Source: Psychrobacter arenosus | GTDB taxonomy: Bacteria > Pseudomonadota > Gammaproteobacteria > Pseudomonadales > Moraxellaceae | Assembly: GCF_904848165.1 (NCBI RefSeq) | Contig: NZ_LR884459.1 | Span: 3,410,001-3,474,000, forward strand | DNA: 64,000 bases | Direction of reading: 5' to 3' | Part shown: piece by piece, positions 1 through 8,989 of the stretch | Layout of the letters: every line of letters begins with the position of its first letter | How positions within the stretch are numbered: position 1 is the first letter of the stretch | Program-made: the position numbers and the translations under genes | The notes under the pieces: generated by a model | What the model was told of the DNA's origin: nothing | The model's input: only the letters and a program-made list of their open reading frames with translations | Databases searched by the model: none

Positions 1-52
1 TACACTATCAATTGGCTTGATTAGCCATTGTCATAACGAGTAAGAAAGAACG

Positions 53-93
53 TTTTATAGCAGTGTTTTTTATAGCAAGAGCTTTTTATAGCA
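53..93 (+). repeat. Three short direct repeats ahead of the first acyl-CoA ligase gene
   Basis: The ten-base word TTTTATAGCA occurs at 53-62, 68-77 and 84-93, a period of 15-16 bp, in the leader of the ligase gene starting at 137. This could be a regulator binding array or a simple sequence expansion. No clear -35/-10 pair is visible beside it. Confidence 0.4.
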
Positions 94-136
94 CGGCTAA
101 GGACTACCGCACTATCACTTATCAAGGAAGATAACC

Positions 137-1699
137 ATGATTATCAATTTCAGCAATCACATGGCCGCATTGGCTCAGCGTTATGGCGAGCGTGAGGCTA
201 TAGTCAATATAGAGCGCAATCGCAGATATACTTTCTCTGAATTTCACCTGTTAACCAACCAAATCGTCAATATGATGGTCAATTTAGGGCTAGGGGTGGG
301 TGATAGCTTTATCAATATTCTCGATAATGACAACCTCTCTCTCATTCATGCTCCCACCATTTTTAAGGGCGGCGCTACCGGTGCCTTTACCAATTTTAGA
401 GACTCGCTAGAAGAGCACACTTGGCAGGTGGCCGCGGCTAATGCCAAGGTTGCCTTTATAGAAACGGCTCTCTTGACCACGCATTATGACATGCTAAGAG
501 CACAGGGCGTCACTATCGTAGTGATGGACAAACCCGAAGAGATGCTCGACGGGGTGCATTATTTTTGGGACCTGGTAGCGCAAGCGTCCAATAGCAATCC
601 TGATGTTGAGCTAGACGATCGTGAGCATTGTGCGCTAATTCGCTTTACTGGCGGCACGACGGGCAAAGGTAAGCCGGCTATGTATAGCATGGACAATTGG
701 TTTAGCTGCCGCGATACGGCTTTTGCTTTTGATGATAAAGCGATGTGGGGCGACTCTCCAAGGTGTATTCATGTCGCCCCTATCAGTCATGGTAGTGGTA
801 TGTTGGTATTACCAACCCTATATTCGGGCGGCTGTACTATTACGCAGAATACTCCAGACCTAAATGCTTACTGCGCTAATATCGCTCAAGAAAAGGCCAC
901 ACTAACTTTCCTAGTGCCCACCATCCTATATCGTTTGCTAGAGATTGAGTCTGATTTAAGCACGCTTAAATACGTGGTGTATGGCGCCGCGCCTATGAGC
1001 CCTGGTAAGCTCAAATTACTGCAGGCAAAACTGGGTAATATCTTTATCCAAGGCTATGGCTCTACCGAGCATTTTGGTTTTGCCTTCAACATGAGTACCG
1101 AGCAACATATCATCAAAACGGAAGCGGATGAAGTCCGTTTGGGCTCTGCCGGTCAACCCACTCCAGGCGTCGAATGTATTATCGTCGATAGCGAAGGCAA
1201 TAAGTTGCCGCAGGGCGAAACGGGCGAGCTGTGGGTACGCTCACGCAGTGTCTGCCAAGGCTATCTGAATGCGCCTGAGCTGACGGCTGAAGAATTCCAC
1301 AATGGTTTTTGGAAGTCAGGCGATTTAGGCTATATGGACAACAAGGGCTTTATCTACCTTGTAGATCGCAAAAAAGACATGATTATCTCCGGTGGCTTCA
1401 ATATCTATGCTAACGAAGTTGAGTCTGCATTGAATAGCCACGCCGATGTGTTATTGGCTGCCGTGGTCGGTATCCCGCATGAAGAATGGGGGGAGGCTGT
1501 GCATGCCGAAGTTATCCTTAGAGAGGGCGTGAGTCTGACAGAGCTTGAGCTAATTACTCATGTGAAAAGTCTGATTGGTAAATATAAGGCACCCAAAACT
1601 ATTCTTATCGTTGAGCACATTCCTACTAGTGTGGTGGGCAAAGTGCTGCGTAGAAAAGTGCGTGAAAAATACTGGAATGCGAGCCGTAAAATTGCCTAA
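137..1699 (+). CDS. AMP-forming acyl-CoA synthetase/ligase
   Basis: Class I adenylate-forming enzyme that would activate a carboxylic acid to acyl-AMP and then acyl-CoA in the cytoplasm. The phosphate-binding motif TGGTTGKGKP is near residue 170, the YGSTE adenine motif near 305, and the GDLGYMD...DRKKDMI hinge with GGFNIYANEVE around 395-425. The late lysine of VVGKVLRRK lies near 501. At 520 residues it is normal length for the family. A ribosome site AAGGAAG sits eight bases before the ATG. It is followed 62 bp downstream by a thiolase, suggesting the same transcript. The substrate cannot be read from the sequence; short-chain or aromatic acids are both possible. Confidence 0.9.
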   Translation: MIINFSNHMAALAQRYGEREAIVNIERNRRYTFSEFHLLTNQIVNMMVNLGLGVGDSFINILDNDNLSLIHAPTIFKGGATGAFTNFRDSLEEHTWQVAAANAKVAFIETALLTTHYDMLRAQGVTIVVMDKPEEMLDGVHYFWDLVAQASNSNPDVELDDREHCALIRFTGGTTGKGKPAMYSMDNWFSCRDTAFAFDDKAMWGDSPRCIHVAPISHGSGMLVLPTLYSGGCTITQNTPDLNAYCANIAQEKATLTFLVPTILYRLLEIESDLSTLKYVVYGAAPMSPGKLKLLQAKLGNIFIQGYGSTEHFGFAFNMSTEQHIIKTEADEVRLGSAGQPTPGVECIIVDSEGNKLPQGETGELWVRSRSVCQGYLNAPELTAEEFHNGFWKSGDLGYMDNKGFIYLVDRKKDMIISGGFNIYANEVESALNSHADVLLAAVVGIPHEEWGEAVHAEVILREGVSLTELELITHVKSLIGKYKAPKTILIVEHIPTSVVGKVLRRKVREKYWNASRKIA

Positions 1700-1761
1700 T
1701 GACAGCGCTGTTATGCCAATAGCAGTACTCATAACCCTACAATTAGTCTAAGGAATGACCT

Positions 1762-3003
1762 ATGAATGACATTTATATCGCAGGCGTCGGCATGACCAAG
1801 TTTGGCCGTCATATAGAGCGCAGTTATAAAGATTTGGCGCGTGAAGCGGTAGAGCAAGCGTTGACCGATGCCGGTGCAGAATTAGACCAAGTTAAGCAAG
1901 CCTACTTTGCCTCGTGTGTTATCGGTTTTATGCAGGGTCAACATATGATTCCTGGTCAGGTGGCATTACGCTCGATGGGCTTTCAAAGTATCCCTATCTT
2001 TAATATAGAAGGGGCTTGTGCGTCTTCCAGTACCGCATTGCATCTGGCCGCGATGGCTATCAAAAGTGGCTCGTGTGATATCGCCATCGCGGTAGGCGCT
2101 GAGAAGATGATTAATGAGGACAAGGCGAAAATGTTTGCCGCTTTTGACTCCGCTTGGGATGTCAGTACCGTAGAGGATAATCGCGATACTTTATTGGCGA
2201 TGGGCGCAGGTTTCGAGTGCCCAGAAGGCTCGCAATCTGATAAACCGTATTCTATGTTTATGGATGTGTACGCCGCTTTTAGCCGCCAGCATATGAGCAC
2301 CTTTGGTACCACGCAAAGACAAATTGCGGCGGTCTGTGCGAAGAACCATACCCACTCAATGCATAATCCGTTAGCACAATATCAACGCCCTTATACGATA
2401 GAAGAAGTGTTGGTAGCGCCGCCGATTACCTATCCGTTAACCCTACCCATGTGTGCACCGATTTCTGATGGGGCGTCGGCTACGGTCTTATGTAATGCTG
2501 AAGGGTTAAAGCGCCTAAAAGGTGAGGCCAGCCGTGCCGTTAAATTATTAAGCAGTGTGGTGCGCTCGAGCTCAGACCGCAGTTTTGAGGATTATAAAAA
2601 TCACCTTACTGCGCTTGCTGCTACTGAAGCTTATGAGAAGGCAGGCGTTTCTCCTCAAGATATCGACGTCGCTGAGGTACATGATGCCACGGCTATGGGC
2701 GAAATTATCCAGGTCGAAAACCTTCAATTGGTCGGTTATGGCGAGGCGGGTAGAGCGGCGGAAGCTGGCGAGCTAACGATCGGTGGTCGCATTCCTGTCA
2801 ATCCATCGGGTGGTCTAGAATCCAAAGGCCATCCAATCGGTGCAACTGGACTGGGACAAGTCTATGAGTTGGTCACCCAACTGCGCGGTGAGGCAGGCAA
2901 GCGTCAGGTGGAAGGTGCCCGAATCGCTATTCAAGAAAATGGCGGCGGTATCTATGGGGTAGAAGAAGCTACTGCGGTTATTAATATTTTGGCTAGGCAG
3001 TAG
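1762..3003 (+). CDS. Thiolase family protein (SCP2-type acetyl-CoA acetyltransferase)
   Basis: Thiolase-fold enzyme, likely cleaving or forming a beta-ketoacyl-CoA with coenzyme A. The nucleophilic cysteine is Cys86 in EGACASSSTA. The catalytic histidine regions are HDATAMGE near residue 307 and SKGHPIGATG near 355. The HDATAMGE type of motif, in place of the NEAFA motif of biosynthetic thiolases, places it in the SCP2/lipid-transfer-like thiolase group. At 413 residues it is full length. AAGGAATG precedes the start. It sits between a CoA ligase and a short-chain fatty-acid carrier, which fits degradation of an activated acid. Confidence 0.88.
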   Translation: MNDIYIAGVGMTKFGRHIERSYKDLAREAVEQALTDAGAELDQVKQAYFASCVIGFMQGQHMIPGQVALRSMGFQSIPIFNIEGACASSSTALHLAAMAIKSGSCDIAIAVGAEKMINEDKAKMFAAFDSAWDVSTVEDNRDTLLAMGAGFECPEGSQSDKPYSMFMDVYAAFSRQHMSTFGTTQRQIAAVCAKNHTHSMHNPLAQYQRPYTIEEVLVAPPITYPLTLPMCAPISDGASATVLCNAEGLKRLKGEASRAVKLLSSVVRSSSDRSFEDYKNHLTALAATEAYEKAGVSPQDIDVAEVHDATAMGEIIQVENLQLVGYGEAGRAAEAGELTIGGRIPVNPSGGLESKGHPIGATGLGQVYELVTQLRGEAGKRQVEGARIAIQENGGGIYGVEEATAVINILARQ

Positions 3004-3309
3004 GTTATTGGTTAAGCCCTAGTTTATTTATTAAATAACAGCAAAGTTAAACTCAAAAAAAGTAATTCTACGCGTATCTAACCCATAATTTACTTTTATA
3101 AATAATGGCTAAGTTATTGAAAATATTAATTTTCAGTAACTTGGCCGGTATTCGTGCGTTTAAAATTTATAAGCCCTTAAATTTTACTTATTTTATTAGC
3201 TATATCAGGTAAGCCGCAGTAAGTATTAGGACATTTTAGATAAATTTATACCGTCATACACTATACATGGAAGAGTGTAAGCGCCTACCAAGGAAGGGAG
3301 TACAGCCAC
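3004..3309. other. Intergenic region with a long imperfect hairpin
   Basis: This 306-bp stretch between the thiolase and the carrier holds no credible gene. At 3111-3142 there is an inverted repeat (AAGTTATTGAAAA pairing with TTTTCAGTAACTT) without a T-run. It may be a weak terminator or an operator for the carrier gene. The carrier has its own ribosome site, AAGGAAGGGAG, at about 3291-3301. Confidence 0.45.
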
Positions 3310-4638
3310 ATGTTACGCAAAATTTCACAAAGTTTTAATGTTGGGGTCGAGAACTATTTACCCAATGCTTTTATCTTTGCCATTCTACTAACTTTTATCA
3401 CTATGATTCTTGGGGTAACGGTCACCCACCAAACTGTAACTGAGATGACCACCCATTGGTATGGCGGGTTTTGGAACTTTTTAGCCTTTACTACGCAAAT
3501 GATTTTAATATTAATTACCGGTTATGCCTTGGTTAAAGCGCCCCCCGTACAAAAACTAATGTTGCGTATGGCCTCAATACCAAAGACACAAAAGTCTGCA
3601 TTGATCATGACCATCCTGGTCGCTGCTGTTGCTGGCTATCTTAGTTGGGGACTGGGTCTAGTACTAGGGACGTTATTCGCTATTGAAGTCGCAAAAAATG
3701 TCAAAACTGCTGACTTTCGTATTCTAATAGCGGCTTCTTATACCGGCACCATTGCCATTTTACCGGCCAGTATTACGGTCACTGCGCCGCTGCTCGTGAA
3801 TACTCCGGGTCACTCGCTTGAAGCGGAAATCGGTCTTATTCCATTGTCCCAAACCATTTTTAGTCCGACCCTAATGCTGACTGCCTTTGTTGGTCTGGCT
3901 GTAGTGTTGTTTGTTTATATCAAGATGATGCCAAAGCCAGAGGAAGTGGTTCCTTTTGAAGCAGATGTGGATGTTTTCGTAGTGGAAGAATTTGCAGAAG
4001 CTAAAACGTTTGCTGAAAAACTAGACCGTAGCAAAATTATTAACTATATCCTCGTGGCATTAGGCATGCTGTGGTTAGGTCAATATGTGGTGTTAAATGG
4101 CTTTAACCTAGAGCTTAATATTTTAAATTTCTTTTTCATTATTCTGGGTCTCGCCCTTCATGGCACTCCTGTAAGTTATGTGAATGCTATTACCGCAGGT
4201 ATGCCTTCAGCGTCCGGTATTCTTTTACAGTTCCCTTTTTATGCCGGCATTATGGGTATGATGGTCGGCTCAGGTCTGATCACTGTCATCTCTCAATCTT
4301 TCGTTTCTATCTCAAACGAATATACTTTCCCTCTGCTGTCCATGTTATCAGCGGCCCTTGTTAACGTCTTTGTGCCCTCAGCGGGTGGCCAGTGGCAAAT
4401 TCAGGGACCGATTATGCTAGAGGCATCGCGCGCTTATAGTATTCCTATTGCCACGGTCGTCAACACTGTAACCATTGGTGATTTAGTAACCAACTTGATG
4501 CAGCCGTTCTTTGTACTTCCTGCACTGGGCCTGTCAGGACTTGGGTTAAAAGACATTTGGGGGTATTGTTTGGTTTCGATGGTTTTATTAATGATTGTAA
4601 GTGGCGTTATTGTCACCGTCATTCCGTTAATTTTTTAA
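3310..4638 (+). CDS. atoE: Short-chain fatty acid transporter, AtoE family
   Basis: Integral inner-membrane carrier with about a dozen hydrophobic segments across 442 residues, the usual AtoE length. The N-terminus (ISQSFNVGVENYLPNAFIFA) and the PSAGGQWQIQGP segment near residue 358 are characteristic of the AtoE (TIGR00366-like) family, which is tied to acetoacetate and short-chain fatty-acid uptake. A charged cytoplasmic loop lies around residues 215-240. The next ligase starts only 18 bp downstream, so the two are probably co-transcribed and the carrier likely supplies that ligase's substrate. The AtoD/AtoA CoA-transferase usually found with AtoE is not present here. The gene symbol is given on family resemblance. 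Confidence 0.85.
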   Translation: MLRKISQSFNVGVENYLPNAFIFAILLTFITMILGVTVTHQTVTEMTTHWYGGFWNFLAFTTQMILILITGYALVKAPPVQKLMLRMASIPKTQKSALIMTILVAAVAGYLSWGLGLVLGTLFAIEVAKNVKTADFRILIAASYTGTIAILPASITVTAPLLVNTPGHSLEAEIGLIPLSQTIFSPTLMLTAFVGLAVVLFVYIKMMPKPEEVVPFEADVDVFVVEEFAEAKTFAEKLDRSKIINYILVALGMLWLGQYVVLNGFNLELNILNFFFIILGLALHGTPVSYVNAITAGMPSASGILLQFPFYAGIMGMMVGSGLITVISQSFVSISNEYTFPLLSMLSAALVNVFVPSAGGQWQIQGPIMLEASRAYSIPIATVVNTVTIGDLVTNLMQPFFVLPALGLSGLGLKDIWGYCLVSMVLLMIVSGVIVTVIPLIF

Positions 4639-4656
4639 TAAAAAGGAGTTTTATTT

Positions 4657-6174
4657 ATGCTAACGCATGGCCACCACACGACTTATACGATGCTAAAAAA
4701 GCAAACCATAAAGCATCCTGAAAAAGATTTTGTCATTTTTGGCGACTGTCACCGCACCTACACTTCGATGTTGCAACGCGTGAATCAACTGGCGCATTGG
4801 TTGACACAACAAGGCATTAACAAAGGAGATGTCGTAGCGGTTTTCTTAGGTAATTCACCGTTGTTTTATGAAGCTTGGTTGGCTTGCGGAGCTATAGGCG
4901 CTGTACTGCTGCCTATTAACACAGCCTCTACGGCTTCTGAATTGGATTATTTTTTAGAGCATTCTGAAAGCAAAGGTTTTATTTACGAAAAAGAGCTGGT
5001 TGATGCCAGCCATATCAAAACAGCAGGTCAAAGAAACTTGGCTTTTTGTCAAGATAGCGACCTGGCTTGGTCAGAGGAACTGTCCCTATTATCTGCCGAG
5101 AACATCGATTGTGCGGTTACGCCGGCTGATGTCGCCGCCATCATGTATACCTCAGGCACTACGGCTAAGCCAAAAGGGGTTCTAATTACCCATGAGAATT
5201 ACTTATTTGCAGGTCATTCTTCGGTTCTATATCAGCAATTAACCCCAGCAGACCGCTACTTTATCTTTTTACCCCTGTTTCATGTTAACTCGCAATACTA
5301 TACGTCTATGGCCATGCTCGTTTGTGGCGGTACTATAGTTTTAGAACAACGCTTTAGCTCCTCAACGTTTTGGGACACGGTAGCAAAACATCAGCCGACG
5401 GTGAGCAGCTTAACCGCCACTATTATTAAGATGCTGCTAGAGACCCCTATACAAGCTAATGAAAAGCCTAACAGTATTCGTCAAGCCGCCTATGGGTTAC
5501 AAGTTACAGTAGATGACCTTGATAAATTTCAACAACGTTTTGGCATTAAGTTGTTCCAATGGTATGGCTTAACTGAATCTATCACTTCCAATATTGTCAC
5601 ACCGCTATACGAAGAGATGCCTACTGACCCAAAGACGGGAATTTACGCCATTGGCAAAGCTGCACTTGGTCATCAAGTGAAAATCTTGGATGAAGACGGA
5701 CAAGAGCTGCCCCCTTTGGCTGTAGGGGAGATCGTATTGACTGGCCCCTCGCTGATGAAAGGCTATTATAAAAACCCAGAAGCGACGGCAAAAACGCTGC
5801 AAAATGGCTGGCTGTTTACGGGAGACAATGGCTATATCAATAGCGACGGTTTTATTTGGTTTGTCGATCGCAATAAAGACATGATTAAAAGAGCAGGCGA
5901 AAATATCTCGTCAATGGAAATTGAAAACATTCTATCGGGACACCCAGCTGTACAAGCTTGTGCGGTAGTCGGTGAGCCCGATCATCTGCGTGAAGAGGCC
6001 GTTATAGCCTATATTAAAATATACGAGGGGCAGCAAGTTACCGATGATGAGTTAAGACAGTTTTGTGAGCAGTATTTGTCCTATTTTAAAGTGCCACAAG
6101 AGTTTCGCGTCATCGATGATTTTCCTAGAACTTCTATTGGGAAAATTCAGAAAAATTTATTGCGTAACAAGTGA
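4657..6174 (+). CDS. AMP-forming acyl-CoA ligase (CaiC/FadK-like)
   Basis: Class I adenylate-forming ligase of 505 residues. The motif MYTSGTTAKPKGVLITH is near residue 163, WYGLTES near 308, the GDNGYI...VDRNKDMIKRAGENIS hinge around 388-415, and the terminal lysine of SIGKIQK near 496. The strong site AAAAAGGAG lies eight bases before the ATG. It is coupled to the AtoE-type carrier just upstream, so the natural reading is that it activates the acid the carrier imports. Resemblance to carnitine/crotonobetaine CoA ligases is by overall style only. No carnitine genes are nearby, so the substrate is left open. Confidence 0.88.
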   Translation: MLTHGHHTTYTMLKKQTIKHPEKDFVIFGDCHRTYTSMLQRVNQLAHWLTQQGINKGDVVAVFLGNSPLFYEAWLACGAIGAVLLPINTASTASELDYFLEHSESKGFIYEKELVDASHIKTAGQRNLAFCQDSDLAWSEELSLLSAENIDCAVTPADVAAIMYTSGTTAKPKGVLITHENYLFAGHSSVLYQQLTPADRYFIFLPLFHVNSQYYTSMAMLVCGGTIVLEQRFSSSTFWDTVAKHQPTVSSLTATIIKMLLETPIQANEKPNSIRQAAYGLQVTVDDLDKFQQRFGIKLFQWYGLTESITSNIVTPLYEEMPTDPKTGIYAIGKAALGHQVKILDEDGQELPPLAVGEIVLTGPSLMKGYYKNPEATAKTLQNGWLFTGDNGYINSDGFIWFVDRNKDMIKRAGENISSMEIENILSGHPAVQACAVVGEPDHLREEAVIAYIKIYEGQQVTDDELRQFCEQYLSYFKVPQEFRVIDDFPRTSIGKIQKNLLRNK

Positions 6175-6283
6175 TGCAAATATCTCAACAGTAATTTTTA
6201 GAGCACAGCCGTTTCCTGTATCAATGCTATGATGCAGAAGACGGCTTATAAAGACATTGTAGCTATTTTAAGCTTTAAAAAAT

Positions 6284-6305
6284 AATCAGCTAGAAGGCTG
6301 ATTTT
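6284..6305 (+). terminator. Hairpin between two ligase genes
   Basis: AATCAGC (6284-6290) pairs with GCTGATT (6297-6303) and is followed by a short T-run. A wider AGCCGT/ACGGCT pairing lies at about 6208-6246. This may end the carrier-ligase transcript, with a separate promoter for the next gene, but the T-run is short. Confidence 0.4.
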
Positions 6306-6334
6306 AAAATTAGACACCATAAGGATGTGGATAA

Positions 6335-8041
6335 ATGATCGTTATTCCAAAAGAAAGAATCGCAAAATATAAAGAGAAAGGCTGGTGGCAAGAAGTCACG
6401 CTAGATGACATTTTCAAAAAGCATACCGCCGACCATCCTGATACTATGGCTCTGGTTGATGCGCCCAACACTATGGAGCTTTATGGTCGCGAGCCCACCA
6501 GACTCACTTGGCAGCAGTCTGAAGAGCGGGTCATGCGTTACGCTGCTATGTTTACGAGACAGGGTCTAAAAAAAGATGATGTTTTAATCGTACAGCTGCC
6601 CAATATCGTTGATCTGTCTATTGTTTATCTAACCTGTGCTCGCCTAGGAATCATTGTCAGCCCTGTGCCAACGCTATACCGTGACAATGAGCTTAAAGAC
6701 ATTGCTCAACAAGTAGATGCCAAAGCTATTATTACCGCATCCTGTATTGGCAAGTATGACCACGCTGCGCTAGCTCTGCGCTTGCAAGCGGCTAGTCCCA
6801 TGTTAGAAAAAGTATTTTGCTTGGGTAATGTGGATGACAGCACTGATGTGGTAGCGGTAGAAGCCGAGCTGCTAAACTATACAGATGACGATGCAGCGCT
6901 GGTCATGGACGCGGCTAATAAAGCCAATGTTTCTGCAGATGAAATCTTCACTATTTGCTGGACTTCAGGAACAGAGTCTTCACCTAAAGGCGTGCCCAGA
7001 AGTTATAACGAATGGCTGTCTATAGCAAGATTAATTAGTGAGGCGAATGAAGTACAGAGTAACGCTAATTTCCTGAATCCTTTCCCTATGGTCAATATGG
7101 CCGGTATCGGTACCTGCTTCTTTGCTTGGGCAATCAATGGGGGGACGTTAGTACAGCATCATCCTTTTGATTTAGGTTTGTTTATTCAGCAAATCCGCGA
7201 TGAAGATATTACTAATACCTCAGCGCCACCAACGCTATTGAATTTATTGCTGCAAAACGATGATATGCTCAAAGGCATCAACTTTGACCGCTTAAGAACT
7301 ATTGGCTCTGGGTCAGCACCACTGTCGGAATGGATGGTCACCGGCTATCAAGAAAAGTATGATGTGCACATCACCAATCTTTTTGGCTCCAATGAAGGCT
7401 CTGCTTTGATGAGCTCGTATGGGGTTATCGCTGACCCTGTGCTTAGAGCCCGCTATTTCCCTAGGTTTTTTGCGCAAAGTAAAGACGGTTCGCTAACCAC
7501 AGATGGCTTTGAAGCGCGTATTGTCGATCCTGATACCGAAGAGGAAATCTTAGAAGCTGGAGTTATTGGGGAGCTACGCGTTAAAGGACCAGCGGTATTC
7601 TCAGGATACTGGCGCGCCCCTGAGGTCACAGCACGCTCTTTTGATGCGGATGGTTGGTTTAAGACGGGAGATTTGTTCCAAATTGCCGGCGAGGATAAAG
7701 AGTTTTTAGAGTACTTCGGCCGTTTAAAAGATGTGGTGATTCGTGGGGGCATGAATATTTCGCCCGTAGAAATTGAAACCTTATTAATGGCTTATCCGCC
7801 TGTTGCCGACGTAGCGATTGTTGGTGCCCCAGATAATATTATGGGGGAGCGCGTCTGTGCTTTCATAGTCCCTAAAAAGGATCAGGTAGTAAAGTTAGAG
7901 GCTATTAACAATTACTTGCGTGACGATAAGGGCGTGGCTATCTTTAAACAAGTGGAGCGCTTAGAAATCGTAGACTCGTTACCACGGAACGCTATCGGTA
8001 AAGTACTTAAAACAGCGCTGCGTGATCAACTCTCGAAATAA
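6335..8041 (+). CDS. AMP-forming acyl-CoA/aryl-acid ligase
   Basis: Third adenylate-forming enzyme of the cluster, 568 residues. The CWTSGTESSPKGVPRS motif is near 207, LFGSNEGS near 349, the GDLF...FGRLKDVVIRGG hinge near 450-475, and the terminal lysine of NAIGKVLK near 556. It has a 40-residue N-terminal lead (KEKGWWQEVTLDD) as in cyclohexanecarboxylate-CoA and 2,3-dihydroxybenzoyl-AMP ligases. That hints at cyclic or branched acids but does not prove it. It is separated by 160 bp and a hairpin from the previous ligase, so it may have its own promoter. An imperfect terminator follows. Confidence 0.87.
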   Translation: MIVIPKERIAKYKEKGWWQEVTLDDIFKKHTADHPDTMALVDAPNTMELYGREPTRLTWQQSEERVMRYAAMFTRQGLKKDDVLIVQLPNIVDLSIVYLTCARLGIIVSPVPTLYRDNELKDIAQQVDAKAIITASCIGKYDHAALALRLQAASPMLEKVFCLGNVDDSTDVVAVEAELLNYTDDDAALVMDAANKANVSADEIFTICWTSGTESSPKGVPRSYNEWLSIARLISEANEVQSNANFLNPFPMVNMAGIGTCFFAWAINGGTLVQHHPFDLGLFIQQIRDEDITNTSAPPTLLNLLLQNDDMLKGINFDRLRTIGSGSAPLSEWMVTGYQEKYDVHITNLFGSNEGSALMSSYGVIADPVLRARYFPRFFAQSKDGSLTTDGFEARIVDPDTEEEILEAGVIGELRVKGPAVFSGYWRAPEVTARSFDADGWFKTGDLFQIAGEDKEFLEYFGRLKDVVIRGGMNISPVEIETLLMAYPPVADVAIVGAPDNIMGERVCAFIVPKKDQVVKLEAINNYLRDDKGVAIFKQVERLEIVDSLPRNAIGKVLKTALRDQLSK

Positions 8042-8090
8042 ATTTTAGTGGGCTGATAAGTTGATATAGTCTATTTTTAAGGCTAACAGC

Positions 8091-8150
8091 TAAATGACCA
8101 GTCCCTAAATGATCAGCAGCTAAATAACCAGTAATTAAATAAAAAGTGCA
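8091..8150 (+). repeat. Four 15-bp tandem units after the ligase cluster
   Basis: Units starting at 8091, 8106, 8121 and 8136 each begin TAAAT and the first three contain a TAAAT(G/A)A(C/T)CAG core. They lie between the stop codon and the terminator and are non-coding. Confidence 0.55.
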
Positions 8151-8154
8151 AAAT

Positions 8155-8203
8155 AAAAAAGGCTATCAATCCTATTTCTAAATAGTATTGGTGGCCTTTT
8201 TTT
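8155..8203 (+). terminator. Imperfect rho-independent terminator for the acyl-CoA cluster
   Basis: An A-run with GGCTATCAAT and CTATTT on the left arm pairs with AAATAG and ATTGGTGGCC on the right arm, followed by seven T. It lies between convergent genes (ligase on plus, glycosyltransferase on minus) and may serve both strands. Confidence 0.65.
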
Positions 8204-8263
8204 ATGGGGGTAAAAATTGGATTAGGTTTGAATTATCTTAGTTTGCTCAATAATTTTCTATAT

Positions 8264-8983
8264 CTATGATTGCGAATTACTCTGTTCTAACTTCACCAAA
8301 AACGCCGCAAAGCCTTCACTAGTCCGGGCTTGCAAACGGCTGCTAGTAATTACCCGCACCCGATTGCTCCAAGTAATATCGAAGCCTGCGCTCTCAAACT
8401 GCTCCACCAAAACCACATCTTCATGACAAGGTAAGGGCGCAAAGCCTCCAACGGCTACATAAGCAGCACTACTAAAGCTTAAATTAGCCCCATGAATATG
8501 ATGATGACCCATCTTATCTTGATAATGCGCAATATACTCTTTACGCGTCTGCGGTGAGAGATGCGCCCAGCTGTCAATACTCACCACGCCACAAATCATA
8601 TCGGTAGGTTTTTGCGTTATATGAGTGACTTGCTGCATTAGCCAATCTGAAGTTACCGCTGAGTCCGCATCGGTACAAGCCAGCCAAGTCGCGCCGTAGT
8701 TGTCGATAGCATGACGAATACCCACATCGCGTGCTTGCCCAACACAGCGATAATCACCGGCTATATAATTGACTTCCGCAGCTTTTACCAACGCCAGAGT
8801 ATCATCACTACAACTGTCTAAGACTACCAACGGGTACGCGGTAATGCTTGCAGGCAATTGCTCGATAGCACTCTGCACCGAGGCTAAACACTGAGTAATG
8901 GTCAGCTCCTCGTTATGAGCGGGAATCACAATGGCTATCTTTGTATGTGGCATTATATCTGAGATGGTTTTATCGACTTTCAT
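8264..8983 (-). CDS. Family 2 glycosyltransferase
   Basis: GT-A fold transferase of 239 residues that would move a sugar from a nucleotide donor. It has the N-terminal VIPAHNEELTITQCLASV motif (residues 20-37), LDSCSDDT near 57, and the metal-binding DAD in CTDADSAVTSDWL at 105-107. No membrane segment is obvious, so it is probably cytosolic or peripheral. It is last in a run of four minus-strand genes whose ends touch or overlap (methyltransferase stop six bases upstream), so it acts in the same pathway as the PIG-L deacetylase and acyl-CoA-dehydrogenase-like protein. The product is unknown; a glycolipid or modified saccharide is a guess. Confidence 0.85.
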   Translation of the reverse strand: MKVDKTISDIMPHTKIAIVIPAHNEELTITQCLASVQSAIEQLPASITAYPLVVLDSCSDDTLALVKAAEVNYIAGDYRCVGQARDVGIRHAIDNYGATWLACTDADSAVTSDWLMQQVTHITQKPTDMICGVVSIDSWAHLSPQTRKEYIAHYQDKMGHHHIHGANLSFSSAAYVAVGGFAPLPCHEDVVLVEQFESAGFDITWSNRVRVITSSRLQARTSEGFAAFLVKLEQSNSQS

Positions 8984-8989
8984 ACCCCG

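Noticed and set aside
1983..2312. Minus-strand ORF within the thiolase gene
   Set aside because: Shadow frame of a conserved enzyme without ribosome site or recognisable domain.
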